Positions 8,749 through 17,238 are shown, counted from the first letter of the stretch. The stretch is 64,000 nucleotides of DNA from Campylobacter majalis (GCF_905120465.1 NZ_CAJHOF010000008.1:23396-87395), one strand, 5' to 3'. Numbers and translations are program-made. The notes: a model not told the origin generated them from the letters alone.

Positions 8749-10926
8749 TTATAAATTTTCTATTTCTATTGTGCCGACTGTTTCAAACGGCGTATTTGGA
8801 GATATTTCAGCAAAGCTAAGCACAACTATATCGATGCTAAAATTTTGCACTATGTCCGCAATAAATTTTCTAAGGCTTGGCTCAACGCACACTATCATCG
8901 CACCATTTTCACTTATAGGTCGCTTTTGTTTTGCCATACGCAGTGCCTGAACTATTGCTGAAGTTTGAGCAACATTTATCATTAAATGATACGCTCCGTC
9001 TTTATACTGAACAGCATCAATTAGCTTTTGGTGAGCCTGATTTTCTAATATATAAAAATTTAACTCACCTTTTTCATTTGCATGCATCGAAGTTATTACA
9101 CGAGCCAAACTTGCCCTAACATGCTCTATAATCATGTCTAAATTCTTGCTTACTTCGGCTACATCGCTTATTGATTCAAGTATGCTTAGCATATCTTTTA
9201 TAGGTATATTGTCTTTTAAAAGTGCTTTTAATACCTTTTGTATAAGCCCTATACTAGCCACTCTAAACGCATCTTCAACAATAACTGGATAGTCATTTTT
9301 AAGCTTGTCAAGTAAATTTTGCGTCTCTTGACGAGTGAGTAACTCAGCCGCATTTTGTTTTATTAGCTCACTCATGTGCGTTGAGATAACAGAGGCTGGA
9401 TCTACTATCGTGTAACCACTTAGTATAGCGTCCTCTTTAACATTTGCATCAACCCATAAAGCATCTAGCCCAAAAGCTGGTTCTTTTGTAGGGATACCCT
9501 CGATATCTTCGCTAACTAGCCCACTATCCATGGCAAGAAATTTATCTGCATAAATTTCCCCCTGCCCTATTATAATGCCTTTAAGTTTAAATCTATACTC
9601 ATTTGGAGGAAGTTGCAAATTATCACGAATGCGAATTTTTGGCATCAAAAACCCAAGTTGTGTTGCGATATTTCTTCTCATAGCACGAATTCTCTCTATC
9701 AAATCAACATCAGCAAGTTTTAACAACCCATATCCCAAATCAAGCTCTAAAATTTCAAGCTTTAATATATCATTTATCTTAGTTTCTTCCTCTCTTGCTA
9801 TCTCTTCATCGCTTTTTTTATGTGGTTTTGCTGGGGCGTTTGATGCGGCGTTTGCACTAGCATTTGTGCCTTGCGTTGCCTTAATGCCATCTTTTTGAGC
9901 TACATCCGGTATGATTAAATTGCCATCTTGTGCTTGTTTAATCATATAGCCAAGACCCAAAAATATAAATGCTATAAACCCAAGCGAAAGCGTTGGCAAA
10001 CCAGGAACTAACGCAAAAACAAACAAGATAAATCCAACTATCAAAAGCGTCTTATAATCACCCAAAAGTTGCTTTAGTGTCCCCTCGGCAAAATTATCAT
10101 CATCCTTACTTGCTCTTGTTATTATTATAGCCGTTGCAGTTGATGTTATAAGGGCTGGTATCTGACTAACAAGTCCGTCGCCGATAGTTAAAATAGTATA
10201 GTTTTGTGCCGATGTTGCCATATCTAAATCAAACTGAAAGCTTCCTATCGCAAAGCCACCCAAGATATTTATAATCGTGATAATTATACCAGCTACTGCA
10301 TCGCCTTTTATAAATTTAGACGAACCATCCATAGCACCGTAAAAATTCGCCTCTCCTATGATTGCTTGACGACGCTCACGTGCCGTTTTTTCATCTATCA
10401 AACCAGCATTTAAATCTGCATCTATTGCCATTTGCTTACCAGGCATTGCATCTAGCGTAAAACGTGCTTGAACCTCGGAAACACGCGTCGAACCTTTGGT
10501 TACAACCATGAAATTTATAAGCACAAGTATGCTAAAAACAATAATGCCTATAACGTAATTACCGCCTACAACAAACTCACCAAAGCTAGATATTATCTCG
10601 CTAACGGCGTCTGGTCCATTGTGCCCTTGGCTTAATATCATCCTTGTAGTTGCAATATTTAAAGACAATCTAAAAAGCGTTATAATAAGTATAAGCGTCG
10701 GAAATGTGGTTAAATCAGTAGGCTTTGGCACATAAATTGATATGAGTATGATAAGCACTGACAATGCCACAGAAATAGCAAGAAAAAAATCTAATACAGC
10801 AGACGGAAGTGGCACGATAATAATAGCAAGTATTGCCATTATAAGCCCAACTATACTAAGACTTTTAAATTTTATAATCGGAGCTAAAAATGGTGCAACT
10901 AACGTGATTATGTTGTTTTTTGCCAT
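8749..10926 (-). CDS. flhA: flagellar type III export gate protein FlhA
   Basis: FlhA is the large integral membrane subunit of the flagellar export gate. The 725-aa protein has a hydrophobic N-terminal half (about residues 15-330, eight likely transmembrane helices) with the FHIPEP-family signature PGKQMAIDADLNAGLIDE around 155-175. The cytoplasmic C-terminal half docks export chaperones. A low-complexity Ala/Asn linker (about 350-370) separates the halves. It sits directly downstream of an Rrf2 regulator gene (4-base gap), an arrangement I associate with C. jejuni as well. Confidence 0.97.
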   Translation of the reverse strand: MAKNNIITLVAPFLAPIIKFKSLSIVGLIMAILAIIIVPLPSAVLDFFLAISVALSVLIILISIYVPKPTDLTTFPTLILIITLFRLSLNIATTRMILSQGHNGPDAVSEIISSFGEFVVGGNYVIGIIVFSILVLINFMVVTKGSTRVSEVQARFTLDAMPGKQMAIDADLNAGLIDEKTARERRQAIIGEANFYGAMDGSSKFIKGDAVAGIIITIINILGGFAIGSFQFDLDMATSAQNYTILTIGDGLVSQIPALITSTATAIIITRASKDDDNFAEGTLKQLLGDYKTLLIVGFILFVFALVPGLPTLSLGFIAFIFLGLGYMIKQAQDGNLIIPDVAQKDGIKATQGTNASANAASNAPAKPHKKSDEEIAREEETKINDILKLEILELDLGYGLLKLADVDLIERIRAMRRNIATQLGFLMPKIRIRDNLQLPPNEYRFKLKGIIIGQGEIYADKFLAMDSGLVSEDIEGIPTKEPAFGLDALWVDANVKEDAILSGYTIVDPASVISTHMSELIKQNAAELLTRQETQNLLDKLKNDYPVIVEDAFRVASIGLIQKVLKALLKDNIPIKDMLSILESISDVAEVSKNLDMIIEHVRASLARVITSMHANEKGELNFYILENQAHQKLIDAVQYKDGAYHLMINVAQTSAIVQALRMAKQKRPISENGAMIVCVEPSLRKFIADIVQNFSIDIVVLSFAEISPNTPFETVGTIEIENL

Positions 10927-10930
10927 TTAC

Positions 10931-11329
10931 TCACTTTGTGACGATATCTTTTAAGCTTATGTTATCTAGCATGTCATCTATCTTAAACTGAAGCGTATTA
11001 AACATATTCCACACTTGACAGGTTGCGGCCTTTGTGCAGTCGTTTTTTGAAGTTGAACACTCAAACACACTCATTGGCTTTTTTTCGACACATTCAATTA
11101 TGCGTTTTATGCTAACGTCTAAAGCGTTTTGACTTAAGCTAAAACCTCCATTTGCACCTTTAAAAGAGTTTAAAATTTTATCTTTTGCAAGAGATTGTAA
11201 AATTTTAGCCAAAAAGCTTTTTGATATCTCTAGCTCATTTGATATACTATCAACATCTACTGGATCGTTTTGCTGTGAAATATAAATGAGCGAAAGCAAA
11301 GCATATTCACTCGCTTTTGTAAAAAGCAT
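10931..11329 (-). CDS. Rrf2 family transcriptional regulator with three clustered cysteines
   Basis: A 132-aa winged-helix regulator of the Rrf2 family (IscR, NsrR, CymR relatives). The N-terminal MLFTKASEYALLSLIYI and the wing motif KGANGGFSL (about 57-65) are family hallmarks. Cysteines at 91, 98 and 104 are in the position where IscR/NsrR hold an iron-sulfur cluster, with a further Cys at 80. This suggests redox, iron or NO sensing, but the C-x6-C-x5-C spacing is not identical to IscR. It is first in the minus-strand run leading into flhA. Confidence 0.9.
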   Translation of the reverse strand: MLFTKASEYALLSLIYISQQNDPVDVDSISNELEISKSFLAKILQSLAKDKILNSFKGANGGFSLSQNALDVSIKRIIECVEKKPMSVFECSTSKNDCTKAATCQVWNMFNTLQFKIDDMLDNISLKDIVTK

Positions 11330-11450
11330 AATCAGTCCTTAAGTGTATTAAAATTTAGCACATATTTTATACAAAATTAGCTAGATTTTTTATTAAAGTA
11401 TTTAATCACAAACCAATCTTATTTTTTATTTCATTAAAATTTTATTTATT

Positions 11451-11474
11451 TTTAAGTATGGGGGGGGGTAGAAT
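11451..11474 (+). promoter_or_regulatory. sigma-70 promoter with a nine-G spacer
   Basis: TTTAAGTAT at 11451-11459 matches the conserved block upstream of the -10 in Campylobacter vegetative promoters, and TAGAAT at 11469-11474 fits the -10. A homopolymer of nine G (11460-11468) lies exactly between them. Transcription would start near 11481 and serve the 90-aa gene at 11508. Homopolymeric G runs in Campylobacter are slippage-prone, so tract length would change promoter spacing. Confidence 0.65.
11460..11468 (+). repeat. poly-G tract (9 G), candidate contingency locus
   Basis: Nine consecutive G in a strongly AT-rich intergenic region. I noticed no other G or C run of eight or more in the window. 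It lies between the two promoter elements for the 90-aa membrane protein gene, not inside a reading frame. Confidence 0.9.
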
Positions 11475-11507
11475 GCGTTTTAAATTTATGCAAAAAGGAA
11501 CAAAAAC

Positions 11508-11780
11508 ATGTATATAAAATTTAAAAAATGCGGACATAAAGAAAAGACAAATGTTTCATTTTTTGTAAAAATAATCGGTGCTTCACTGCCAGCTGGTGGC
11601 TTTTATGCTTGGGTTACTTATCTTTTTGCTGGGACTGGACTAGCGATGCCTATTTGTATCGCCATAGCAACTGGTGGCATAGCAATGTTATGTTTTAAAG
11701 ATGAAATTGTTGCATGGATTATTGAAAAAGGCTATCAGTGTGAAAAATGCGGTAGCAAAGACTGGCAAGCGTGTGAATAA
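11508..11780 (+). CDS. small membrane protein with terminal cysteine motifs (90 aa), unknown
   Basis: I do not recognise this family. An AAGGA ribosome site at 11495 precedes the ATG by 8 bases. Residues about 18-42 and 44-63 are two hydrophobic helices rich in Gly and Ala. The N-terminus has KKCGHK (C8, H10) and the C-terminus has CEKCGSKDWQAC (C78, C81, C89). Both ends would lie on the same side of the membrane, and the Cys/His residues could together bind a metal. It is a single gene between the Rrf2 regulator (divergent) and dnaK (convergent). Confidence 0.75.
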   Translation: MYIKFKKCGHKEKTNVSFFVKIIGASLPAGGFYAWVTYLFAGTGLAMPICIAIATGGIAMLCFKDEIVAWIIEKGYQCEKCGSKDWQACE

Positions 11781-11849
11781 AAGTAGTTTGGTTAAAATTC
11801 AGATAGATATTTTTATAAAATGTTTAAAATACACAAATAATTTTAATTA

Positions 11850-11879
11850 AAATTTAGCGGATTTTACTCCGCTAAATTT
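11850..11879 (-). terminator. bidirectional terminator between the 90-aa gene and dnaK
   Basis: A perfect 12-base inverted repeat (AAATTTAGCGGA / TCCGCTAAATTT) with a 6-base loop lies just after the dnaK stop. On the minus strand the stem is followed by a T-rich stretch. It can serve both converging genes. Confidence 0.85.
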
Positions 11880-11885
11880 CACACC

Positions 11886-13760
11886 TTACTCGACTTCGGC
11901 GTCGATTACATCATCATCTTTTTTCTTAGATTGTTCGCCACCAGCGGCATTTTCGTCTTTTTTATACATCGCTTCGGCTAGTTTGTGACTAGCTTCGCTT
12001 AGAGCTTTTACCTTCGCATCGATCTGCTCTTTTGTAGCACTCTCATCTTTTAAAGTTTCACGAAGTGCGTTTAGAGCCGCTTCGATATTTGCCCTATCAT
12101 CAGCTGGGACTTTCTCACCTAGCTCATCAAGACTCTTTTGTGTCTGATGAACGAGTGCATCAGCTTGGTTTCTAGCCTCTACCGCCTCTTTGCGTTTAGC
12201 ATCTTCTTCTTTGTGAAGCTCAGCCTCTTTTACCATTTTATTTATCTCATCATCACTTAGACCGCTTGAGCCTGAGATTGTGATGTTTTGAGCCTTACCA
12301 GTGGCTTTATCTTTTGCTGAAACGGTTAAAATTCCGTTTGCGTCGATGTCAAATTCAACTTCGATTTGTGGCACACCACGAGGTGCAGCTGGGATACCTT
12401 CTAGATTAAACTGACCTAGCGATTTATTGTCTCTTGCAAACTCACGCTCACCTTGGATAACATGGATAGTAACGGCACTTTGATTATCCTCAGCTGTTGA
12501 AAAAGTCTGATTTTTCTTAACTGGTATAGTTGTGCCCTTTTCGATAATTTTTGTCATCACGCCGCCCAAAGTCTCGATACCAAGGCTAAGTGGCGTAACA
12601 TCAAGAAGTAAAACATCCTTAACATCGCCCTTAATAACCGCACCCTGAATAGCCGCACCGATCGCTACTACTTCATCTGGATTTACACTTTTGTTTAGCT
12701 CTTTACCAAACGCCTTTTTAACCTCTTCGCCAACAAGCGGCACACGAGTTGAGCCACCGACCATAACGATCTCTTTTATATCGCTCTTGCTAAGACCTGC
12801 GTCTTTTACGACTTCGTTGATTTTAGCTATAGTTTGAGCCACTAAACCATCAATCATACCTTCAAATTTTGCACGAGTTAGCGTTTTAACAAGGTGCTTT
12901 GGACCTGTTGCATCGGCTGTGATAAATGGTAGGTTGATGTTGCTCTCTTGTGCTGAGCTAAGCTCTTTTTTTGCATTTTCAGCAGCCTCTTTTAAGCGCT
13001 GAGATGCCATAACATCTGCTTTTAGATCGATACCTGTTTCGCTTTTAAACTCACTTGCGAGCCAGTCAATAACAAGGTTATCAAAGTCATCGCCACCTAA
13101 AAACGCGTTACCACCAGTTGCCAAAACTTCAACTACATTATCGCCAGTCTCAAGCACTGTTACGTCAAATGTACCACCACCTAGGTCATAAACTAAAATT
13201 TTCTCAGCCTCTTTTTTATCCAAACCATACGCCAACGCCGCAGCTGTCGGCTCATTGATGATACGAAGCACATTTAGCCCAGCTATCGTTCCAGCCTCTT
13301 TTGTCGCCTTTCTTTGGCTGTCATTAAAGTATGCTGGCACCGTGATAACAGCGTCTGTAACGCTCTCACCAAGATAAGCTTCTGCGTCTTCTTTTAGCTT
13401 AATTAGCACCTTTGCTGAAATTTCTTGCGGAGTATAGACTTTGCCTGAAATCTCAATCGCGCAAGCTCCGTTGCGATCCACAACATGATACGGAAGTCGC
13501 TCTTTTGCCTCACGTGCAGCATCTTCGTTACTCATAAGACCCATAATACGCTTAATAGAATAAATCGTCTTTTCAGGGTTTGTAACTGCTTGACGCTTAG
13601 CCACATCGCCCACCAAAACATCGCCCTTGTCGGTGAATGCCACAACAGAAGGAGTTGTGTTTTTGCCCTCTTTGTTAGGGATAACCTTGCTCTCGCCACG
13701 CTCATAAACGCTAACACAAGAGTTAGTCGTTCCTAAGTCGATACCTATAACTTTTGCCAT
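11886..13760 (-). CDS. dnaK: chaperone protein DnaK (Hsp70)
   Basis: ATP-dependent Hsp70 chaperone that works with GrpE (nucleotide exchange) and DnaJ. The 624-aa protein starts with the ATPase signature [13 protein letters not shown] (residues 5-17) and has [15 protein letters not shown] near 190 and [12 protein letters not shown] near 333. The substrate-binding and lid domains follow, and it ends with the acidic DAEVE tail typical of DnaK. It is the last gene of the hrcA-grpE-dnaK operon, separated from grpE by a 74-aa gene and a duplicated grpE tail. Confidence 0.99.
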   Translation of the reverse strand: MAKVIGIDLGTTNSCVSVYERGESKVIPNKEGKNTTPSVVAFTDKGDVLVGDVAKRQAVTNPEKTIYSIKRIMGLMSNEDAAREAKERLPYHVVDRNGACAIEISGKVYTPQEISAKVLIKLKEDAEAYLGESVTDAVITVPAYFNDSQRKATKEAGTIAGLNVLRIINEPTAAALAYGLDKKEAEKILVYDLGGGTFDVTVLETGDNVVEVLATGGNAFLGGDDFDNLVIDWLASEFKSETGIDLKADVMASQRLKEAAENAKKELSSAQESNINLPFITADATGPKHLVKTLTRAKFEGMIDGLVAQTIAKINEVVKDAGLSKSDIKEIVMVGGSTRVPLVGEEVKKAFGKELNKSVNPDEVVAIGAAIQGAVIKGDVKDVLLLDVTPLSLGIETLGGVMTKIIEKGTTIPVKKNQTFSTAEDNQSAVTIHVIQGEREFARDNKSLGQFNLEGIPAAPRGVPQIEVEFDIDANGILTVSAKDKATGKAQNITISGSSGLSDDEINKMVKEAELHKEEDAKRKEAVEARNQADALVHQTQKSLDELGEKVPADDRANIEAALNALRETLKDESATKEQIDAKVKALSEASHKLAEAMYKKDENAAGGEQSKKKDDDVIDAEVE

Positions 13761-13795
13761 TTTTTATCCTTTTTATTAAAATTTTATTTCTAAAT

Positions 13796-14020
13796 TTAGA
13801 TTATGCTATCATATCTGCCATCTAGTATTCTCCATGCACACATATACAATGCATGCCCGGACCGCTCTTTACCAGTTTTTTCAAAATGATATGGTGCATA
13901 TAAATTTGCTGTTTCATAATCATGAAACTCACCATTTACTTTCATATAGTCCCTAATACATTCAAGCTCTTCTTTTGAATAAAGTTTTCCACTATCCTTT
14001 TTCTGCTTAGTTTTTGCCAT
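13796..14020 (-). CDS. small unknown protein (74 aa) inside the heat-shock operon
   Basis: I do not recognise this gene. It encodes a basic N-terminus (AKTKQKKDSGK) followed by a mixed, aromatic-rich domain (HDYETANLYAPYHFEKTG, later LYMCAWRILDGRYD). There is no signal peptide or membrane segment. A strong AAGGAG site lies a few bases before its ATG, next to the edge of the tandem duplication. It occupies the space between grpE and dnaK, which are usually adjacent in Campylobacter, so it was probably inserted. Being in the operon, it would be heat-induced with the chaperones. Confidence 0.7.
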   Translation of the reverse strand: MAKTKQKKDSGKLYSKEELECIRDYMKVNGEFHDYETANLYAPYHFEKTGKERSGHALYMCAWRILDGRYDSII

Positions 14021-14031
14021 TTTATACTCCT

Positions 14032-14190
14032 TGTTAGTTTGCTATACTAACCATTGCTGGACGCAAAACCCTACCATTTATCAAATACCCTTTTTGCATA
14101 ACTTGAACGATGTTAGTTTGCTATACTAACCATTGCTGGACGCAAAACCCTACCATTTATCAAATACCCTTTTTGCATAACTTGAACGAT
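14032..14190 (-). repeat. 79-bp perfect tandem duplication of the grpE 3' end
   Basis: Positions 14032-14111 and 14111-14190 are identical 80-base strings sharing one base, i.e. a tandem duplication with a 79-base period. The right copy contains the last 25 codons of grpE and its stop; the left copy repeats them outside the gene, downstream of the stop. The copies show no differences, so the event is recent or the copies are kept alike (or it is an assembly error). Confidence 0.95.
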
Positions 14191-14649
14191 CGCACCACTT
14201 TCGTGTGCCTCACTATCAACGCGCATTATAGCGTTATGCATGTTCGGATCAAATTCCACGTCTGTGTTAATAGTCGTTACACCATGCTTTTCAAGTGCCT
14301 TTTTAAACTCGCTTAAACTTAACTCTATACCCTCTTTTATCTTTTTTGAAAAATCATCTTTGGCTTGAAAATTTACGCCCATTTCCAATGCATCTATTAC
14401 CGAAAGCAAATCACGTGCAAATTTCTCATTTGCATAACTTGCAATATCAGCCTTTTCTTTTTCAACTCGCTTTCTTAAATTTTCAAAATCAGCATTTGCT
14501 CTATAATATTTATCAGTTAGCTCAGCCACCTCTTTTTCAAGCTCAAGCACCTTTGAATTTTCGGCATTTAACCCATCAAAACTGATATTTTCACTCACGC
14601 CTTGATCGATTTCTTGCGTAACGTCTTGCTCTTTTATCTCTTCGCTCAC
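14113..14649 (-). CDS. grpE: nucleotide exchange factor GrpE
   Basis: GrpE releases ADP from DnaK. The 178-aa protein has an acidic N-terminus, a long coiled-coil helix (about 30-90) and the C-terminal beta domain with the GrpE signature ending GYLINGRVLRPAMVSIAN. The start overlaps the hrcA stop by 4 bases (14646-14649). Its last 25 codons and stop are duplicated immediately downstream, but the reading frame itself is intact. Confidence 0.97.
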   Translation of the reverse strand: MSEEIKEQDVTQEIDQGVSENISFDGLNAENSKVLELEKEVAELTDKYYRANADFENLRKRVEKEKADIASYANEKFARDLLSVIDALEMGVNFQAKDDFSKKIKEGIELSLSEFKKALEKHGVTTINTDVEFDPNMHNAIMRVDSEAHESGAIVQVMQKGYLINGRVLRPAMVSIAN

Positions 14650-15437
14650 GCTACCTCCCTTATTTGATTTATTAATTTTACATAATCACTATACACGCTT
14701 CCAGCACACACCATCGTAGAGTTTTCGCCACAAAATTTCACTCTCATTTTTATTCCCATATACTCATCTGCAAATATCGGAGTAAAATTTAGTCCATCAC
14801 TCATACGGGTTAGAAAATTTGTCCTATAACGCTCGTTTTGAAAAATTTTATAAGCTAAAATTTCATTTTCACAAAATAAAATTTTTGCTCGTTTAAGCTC
14901 CGTAATTTTACGTTTTAGTTCGCTTAAACCAACTTGAGAACAGATAAACTCAAGTTTGTCTAAACCAACTTCACCAAGATTATGCAAAAACTTCTCAACC
15001 CTATAATCATACTTAAGCACTATCTCATCTTTGCTAAAATTTAATACCAAAAATCTATCATTTACATTTAAAATTTCAACCAAACTCTGCTCATGCTCAG
15101 CACAAATCATCATATAAACATCATGAGTATCAGCTAAAATTTTAAGCGAAATATCATCATTAATATCTAGCAACTCATCTGCAAAATCAACTCCATCAAA
15201 AATATCCATCCAGTAATGCTTCATTGCACCAATAGTCGGTATCCTGCCCCCGCTTATGTGAAGCTGAGTGATCGCACCCTCATCTGATAGCTTTTTAAAA
15301 TAAACCCTTATGGTCGAGGCTGGCATCGCAACATCCATGCGAGAGCCAAGCTCAGATGAGCCAATAGGAGAATTATCATCAAGATAGGCTTTTATGATTG
15401 ATTTTAATATCAAATCACGTTTGCTTAGCTTACTCAC
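14646..15437 (-). CDS. hrcA: heat-inducible transcription repressor HrcA
   Basis: HrcA binds CIRCE operators and represses chaperone genes. I start it at the GTG at 15437, giving 263 aa beginning VSKLSKRDLILKSIIKAYLD, because a clear GGAG site lies 5 bases before it and HrcA proteins normally begin there; the longer frame from 15518 adds 27 unlikely residues. The N-terminal winged helix (about 1-75, with the PIGSSELGSRM segment) is followed by the HrcA core domain. It leads the hrcA-grpE-74aa-dnaK operon and should regulate itself through the CIRCE element at 15532. Confidence 0.95.
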   Translation of the reverse strand: MSKLSKRDLILKSIIKAYLDDNSPIGSSELGSRMDVAMPASTIRVYFKKLSDEGAITQLHISGGRIPTIGAMKHYWMDIFDGVDFADELLDINDDISLKILADTHDVYMMICAEHEQSLVEILNVNDRFLVLNFSKDEIVLKYDYRVEKFLHNLGEVGLDKLEFICSQVGLSELKRKITELKRAKILFCENEILAYKIFQNERYRTNFLTRMSDGLNFTPIFADEYMGIKMRVKFCGENSTMVCAGSVYSDYVKLINQIREVA

Positions 15438-15531
15438 AACTTCTCCTTTAATTTTTACTCTAAATTTATAACAAATGCTTTGCGTAAAACAAAGCGTGTC
15501 ATGACTACTTGATAACACTTTGCTCTAAATT

Positions 15532-15558
15532 TTAGCACTCTATATTTTAAATTGCTAA
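15532..15558 (-). promoter_or_regulatory. CIRCE operator for the hrcA operon
   Basis: TTAGCACTC, nine bases, then AATTGCTAA. The left arm matches the CIRCE consensus TTAGCACTC-N9-GAGTGCTAA exactly and the right arm matches 7 of 9. It lies between the sigma-70 promoter and hrcA, over the expected transcription start, where HrcA binding would block transcription. Confidence 0.9.
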
Positions 15559-15562
15559 GTGT

Positions 15563-15592
15563 ATTATACATAAATGAGTATAACAATGTCAA
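15563..15592 (-). promoter_or_regulatory. sigma-70 promoter of the hrcA-grpE-dnaK operon
   Basis: On the minus strand a perfect TTGACA (15587-15592) and a perfect TATAAT (15563-15568) are separated by 18 bases. Transcription would start near 15555, inside the CIRCE operator. A consensus -35 is unusual for Campylobacter, where this region is often poorly conserved. Confidence 0.85.
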
Positions 15593-15818
15593 GACTAAAT
15601 AAAATTTTTTATAAATTTTTAGTCTAATAGGCTCAATTTTTATAAGTTGATTTTATAAATTAAAACTATAAAATCATTAAAATTTTAGTTTTTTATACAT
15701 TTTTTCGTATAAAATATAATATAAAACTTTTATTTATACAAATAAAAATTATATTTAATGCTAATTTATATGTATTTTATAAATTTTAATAGATATTTAA
15801 TATTATTTAACGTATAAT

Positions 15819-16073
15819 ATGCAAATGATTGAAACAAATGACATATTTAATCTATTGCATAATGCTGTTGAGTCTAAAAATTTGGGAAAGAAAATTTCTC
15901 AAAATGATATGGCAAAACATTTAGGCATATCAATGCGGACGTATCAAGACTGGCGTCTTGGTAACTCAAAACCGCAAGCCGCCATTGCTGTTTGCAGATT
16001 ACTTTGCGAATTAGATGATGATGATGTGTTATTTGTAATAAAAAAGATGAAAAAACTAATCGGAGTAAATTAA
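15819..16073 (+). CDS. Cro/CI-type helix-turn-helix protein (84 aa)
   Basis: A small DNA-binding protein. Residues about 26-55 (ISQNDMAKHLGISMRTYQDW) form a helix-turn-helix of the XRE/Cro type. The first ATG (15819) has no Shine-Dalgarno site; a perfect TATAAT at 15813-15818 sits directly before it, which would put a transcript start close to the third codon, ATG at 15825. A second TATAAT lies at 15715-15720. The stop overlaps the next gene's ATG (TAATG), so the two are coupled. Resembles phage or plasmid regulators, but its target is unknown. Confidence 0.8.
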   Translation: MQMIETNDIFNLLHNAVESKNLGKKISQNDMAKHLGISMRTYQDWRLGNSKPQAAIAVCRLLCELDDDDVLFVIKKMKKLIGVN

Positions 16074-16240
16074 TGCAAGGTTTAACACAAAAAGAACGCA
16101 TAGAGCTTGAGAGCGTATTTGCAGCCATTTATACAAAAAAGGAGTCAAGATTTATATCATTTTATAAGTATTTTTACCATACTGGCAACTTAGCACTTAA
16201 GAACTTAAAATTAAAAATTAAAAGAAAAAATCGTAAATAA
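16073..16240 (+). CDS. small basic protein (55 aa) coupled to the HTH gene
   Basis: Starts with MQGLTQKERIELESVF and ends in a strongly basic tail (LKLKIKRKNRK). Its ATG overlaps the stop of the HTH gene by one base, a typical translational coupling arrangement. No membrane segment or known motif is visible. The pairing suggests it acts with the HTH protein, though this is inference from position only. Confidence 0.6.
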   Translation: MQGLTQKERIELESVFAAIYTKKESRFISFYKYFYHTGNLALKNLKLKIKRKNRK

Positions 16241-17085
16241 ATTTAAACATATTTACTATTTAGATTATGTCTATCAAAACTAACATATCAGTGCAACTAT
16301 GTTAAAAATTCATAAATTTTATTTAATCTAACACTTAAAACCCAAAAACATACCCAAAACTCAAATGAAAATACCCATTTAAGATTTGACACAAATACAG
16401 CATTAGCAAGGAAAATACCGCTGGGCAAATAAAAGATATACTAACTAAGTAAAGCTTAAGAATGATATTTCTTATGCAAAATTATAGTTTACTAAAAACC
16501 GTCTTTAGCACCAACTACCTGATAAAGATTGCTAAAATGTAATCAATAAGATAGTTAATTAGCTATCAATGAAGCTTTGTAAAGCCTATTTTGTGACAAG
16601 ATTGGGTTTGGCGATTTTAAAAATTTTAACCAGTATTGCTGTATTTGCAGGACTTAATTAAAGATAGTAAATAATATTTTAATAAATGATGATTTGACAA
16701 ACTAAGGCTAATAGAGAAGTGACAATGCCTAGCGTATGTACTACAGCCATTTTATCATCGATAGATTGCTGTTTAAAATGTAAAAAGCAAAAATTAATTG
16801 TGCCAAAACAATACAAAAACCATCAATAATAAAATTTTAAAATAAATCCATCAAAACAAACAAAATCCATAATCAAAAAACTCTTAGTTAATGCAGCAAT
16901 GAAGTCATTAATACGCAACAAAACATTAAAAATTTAAAAAGCAGTCTTTAGATAAAATTTAAATTTTAAAACAAATATTTTGCAAAATAGATAATATATC
17001 TAGTTTTGCTTGTGTTTGTTATCATTATTCCTTAACTTAAGAAGTTTTAAAAAGTATTTTACTTTATAAAAATGTTTTATTCTAA

Positions 17086-17238
17086 TTACAACTCAAAATA
17101 ACTTATTGTTTTATTAAGAGTGTTTTGCTTGGCTTTTATAGCTACATTCACTCCATAAGCTTTAAACAAACCTACTTCATCTTTGCCATGCACCGCTTGG
17201 CTTTGGTTACTACTCTCATTCTTTGGGCTTGAGAAGTT
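17086..17238 (-). pseudogene. 50-codon C-terminal gene fragment of unknown origin
   Basis: An open frame of 50 codons runs from just after a stop to TAA, reading NFSSPKNESSNQSQAV, then HGKDEVGLFKAYGVNVAIKA and finally KQNTLNKTISYFEL. There is no start codon near its beginning, and composition is protein-like against an AT-rich background, so it looks like the surviving tail of a lost gene. Its first 50 or so bases recur in degenerate form at 63890 and 63951. I do not recognise the family. Confidence 0.5.

Noticed and set aside
15438..15518. Longer hrcA start adding 27 residues
   Set aside because: HrcA proteins begin at the SKLSKRD segment, and a good GGAG site precedes the GTG at 15437.
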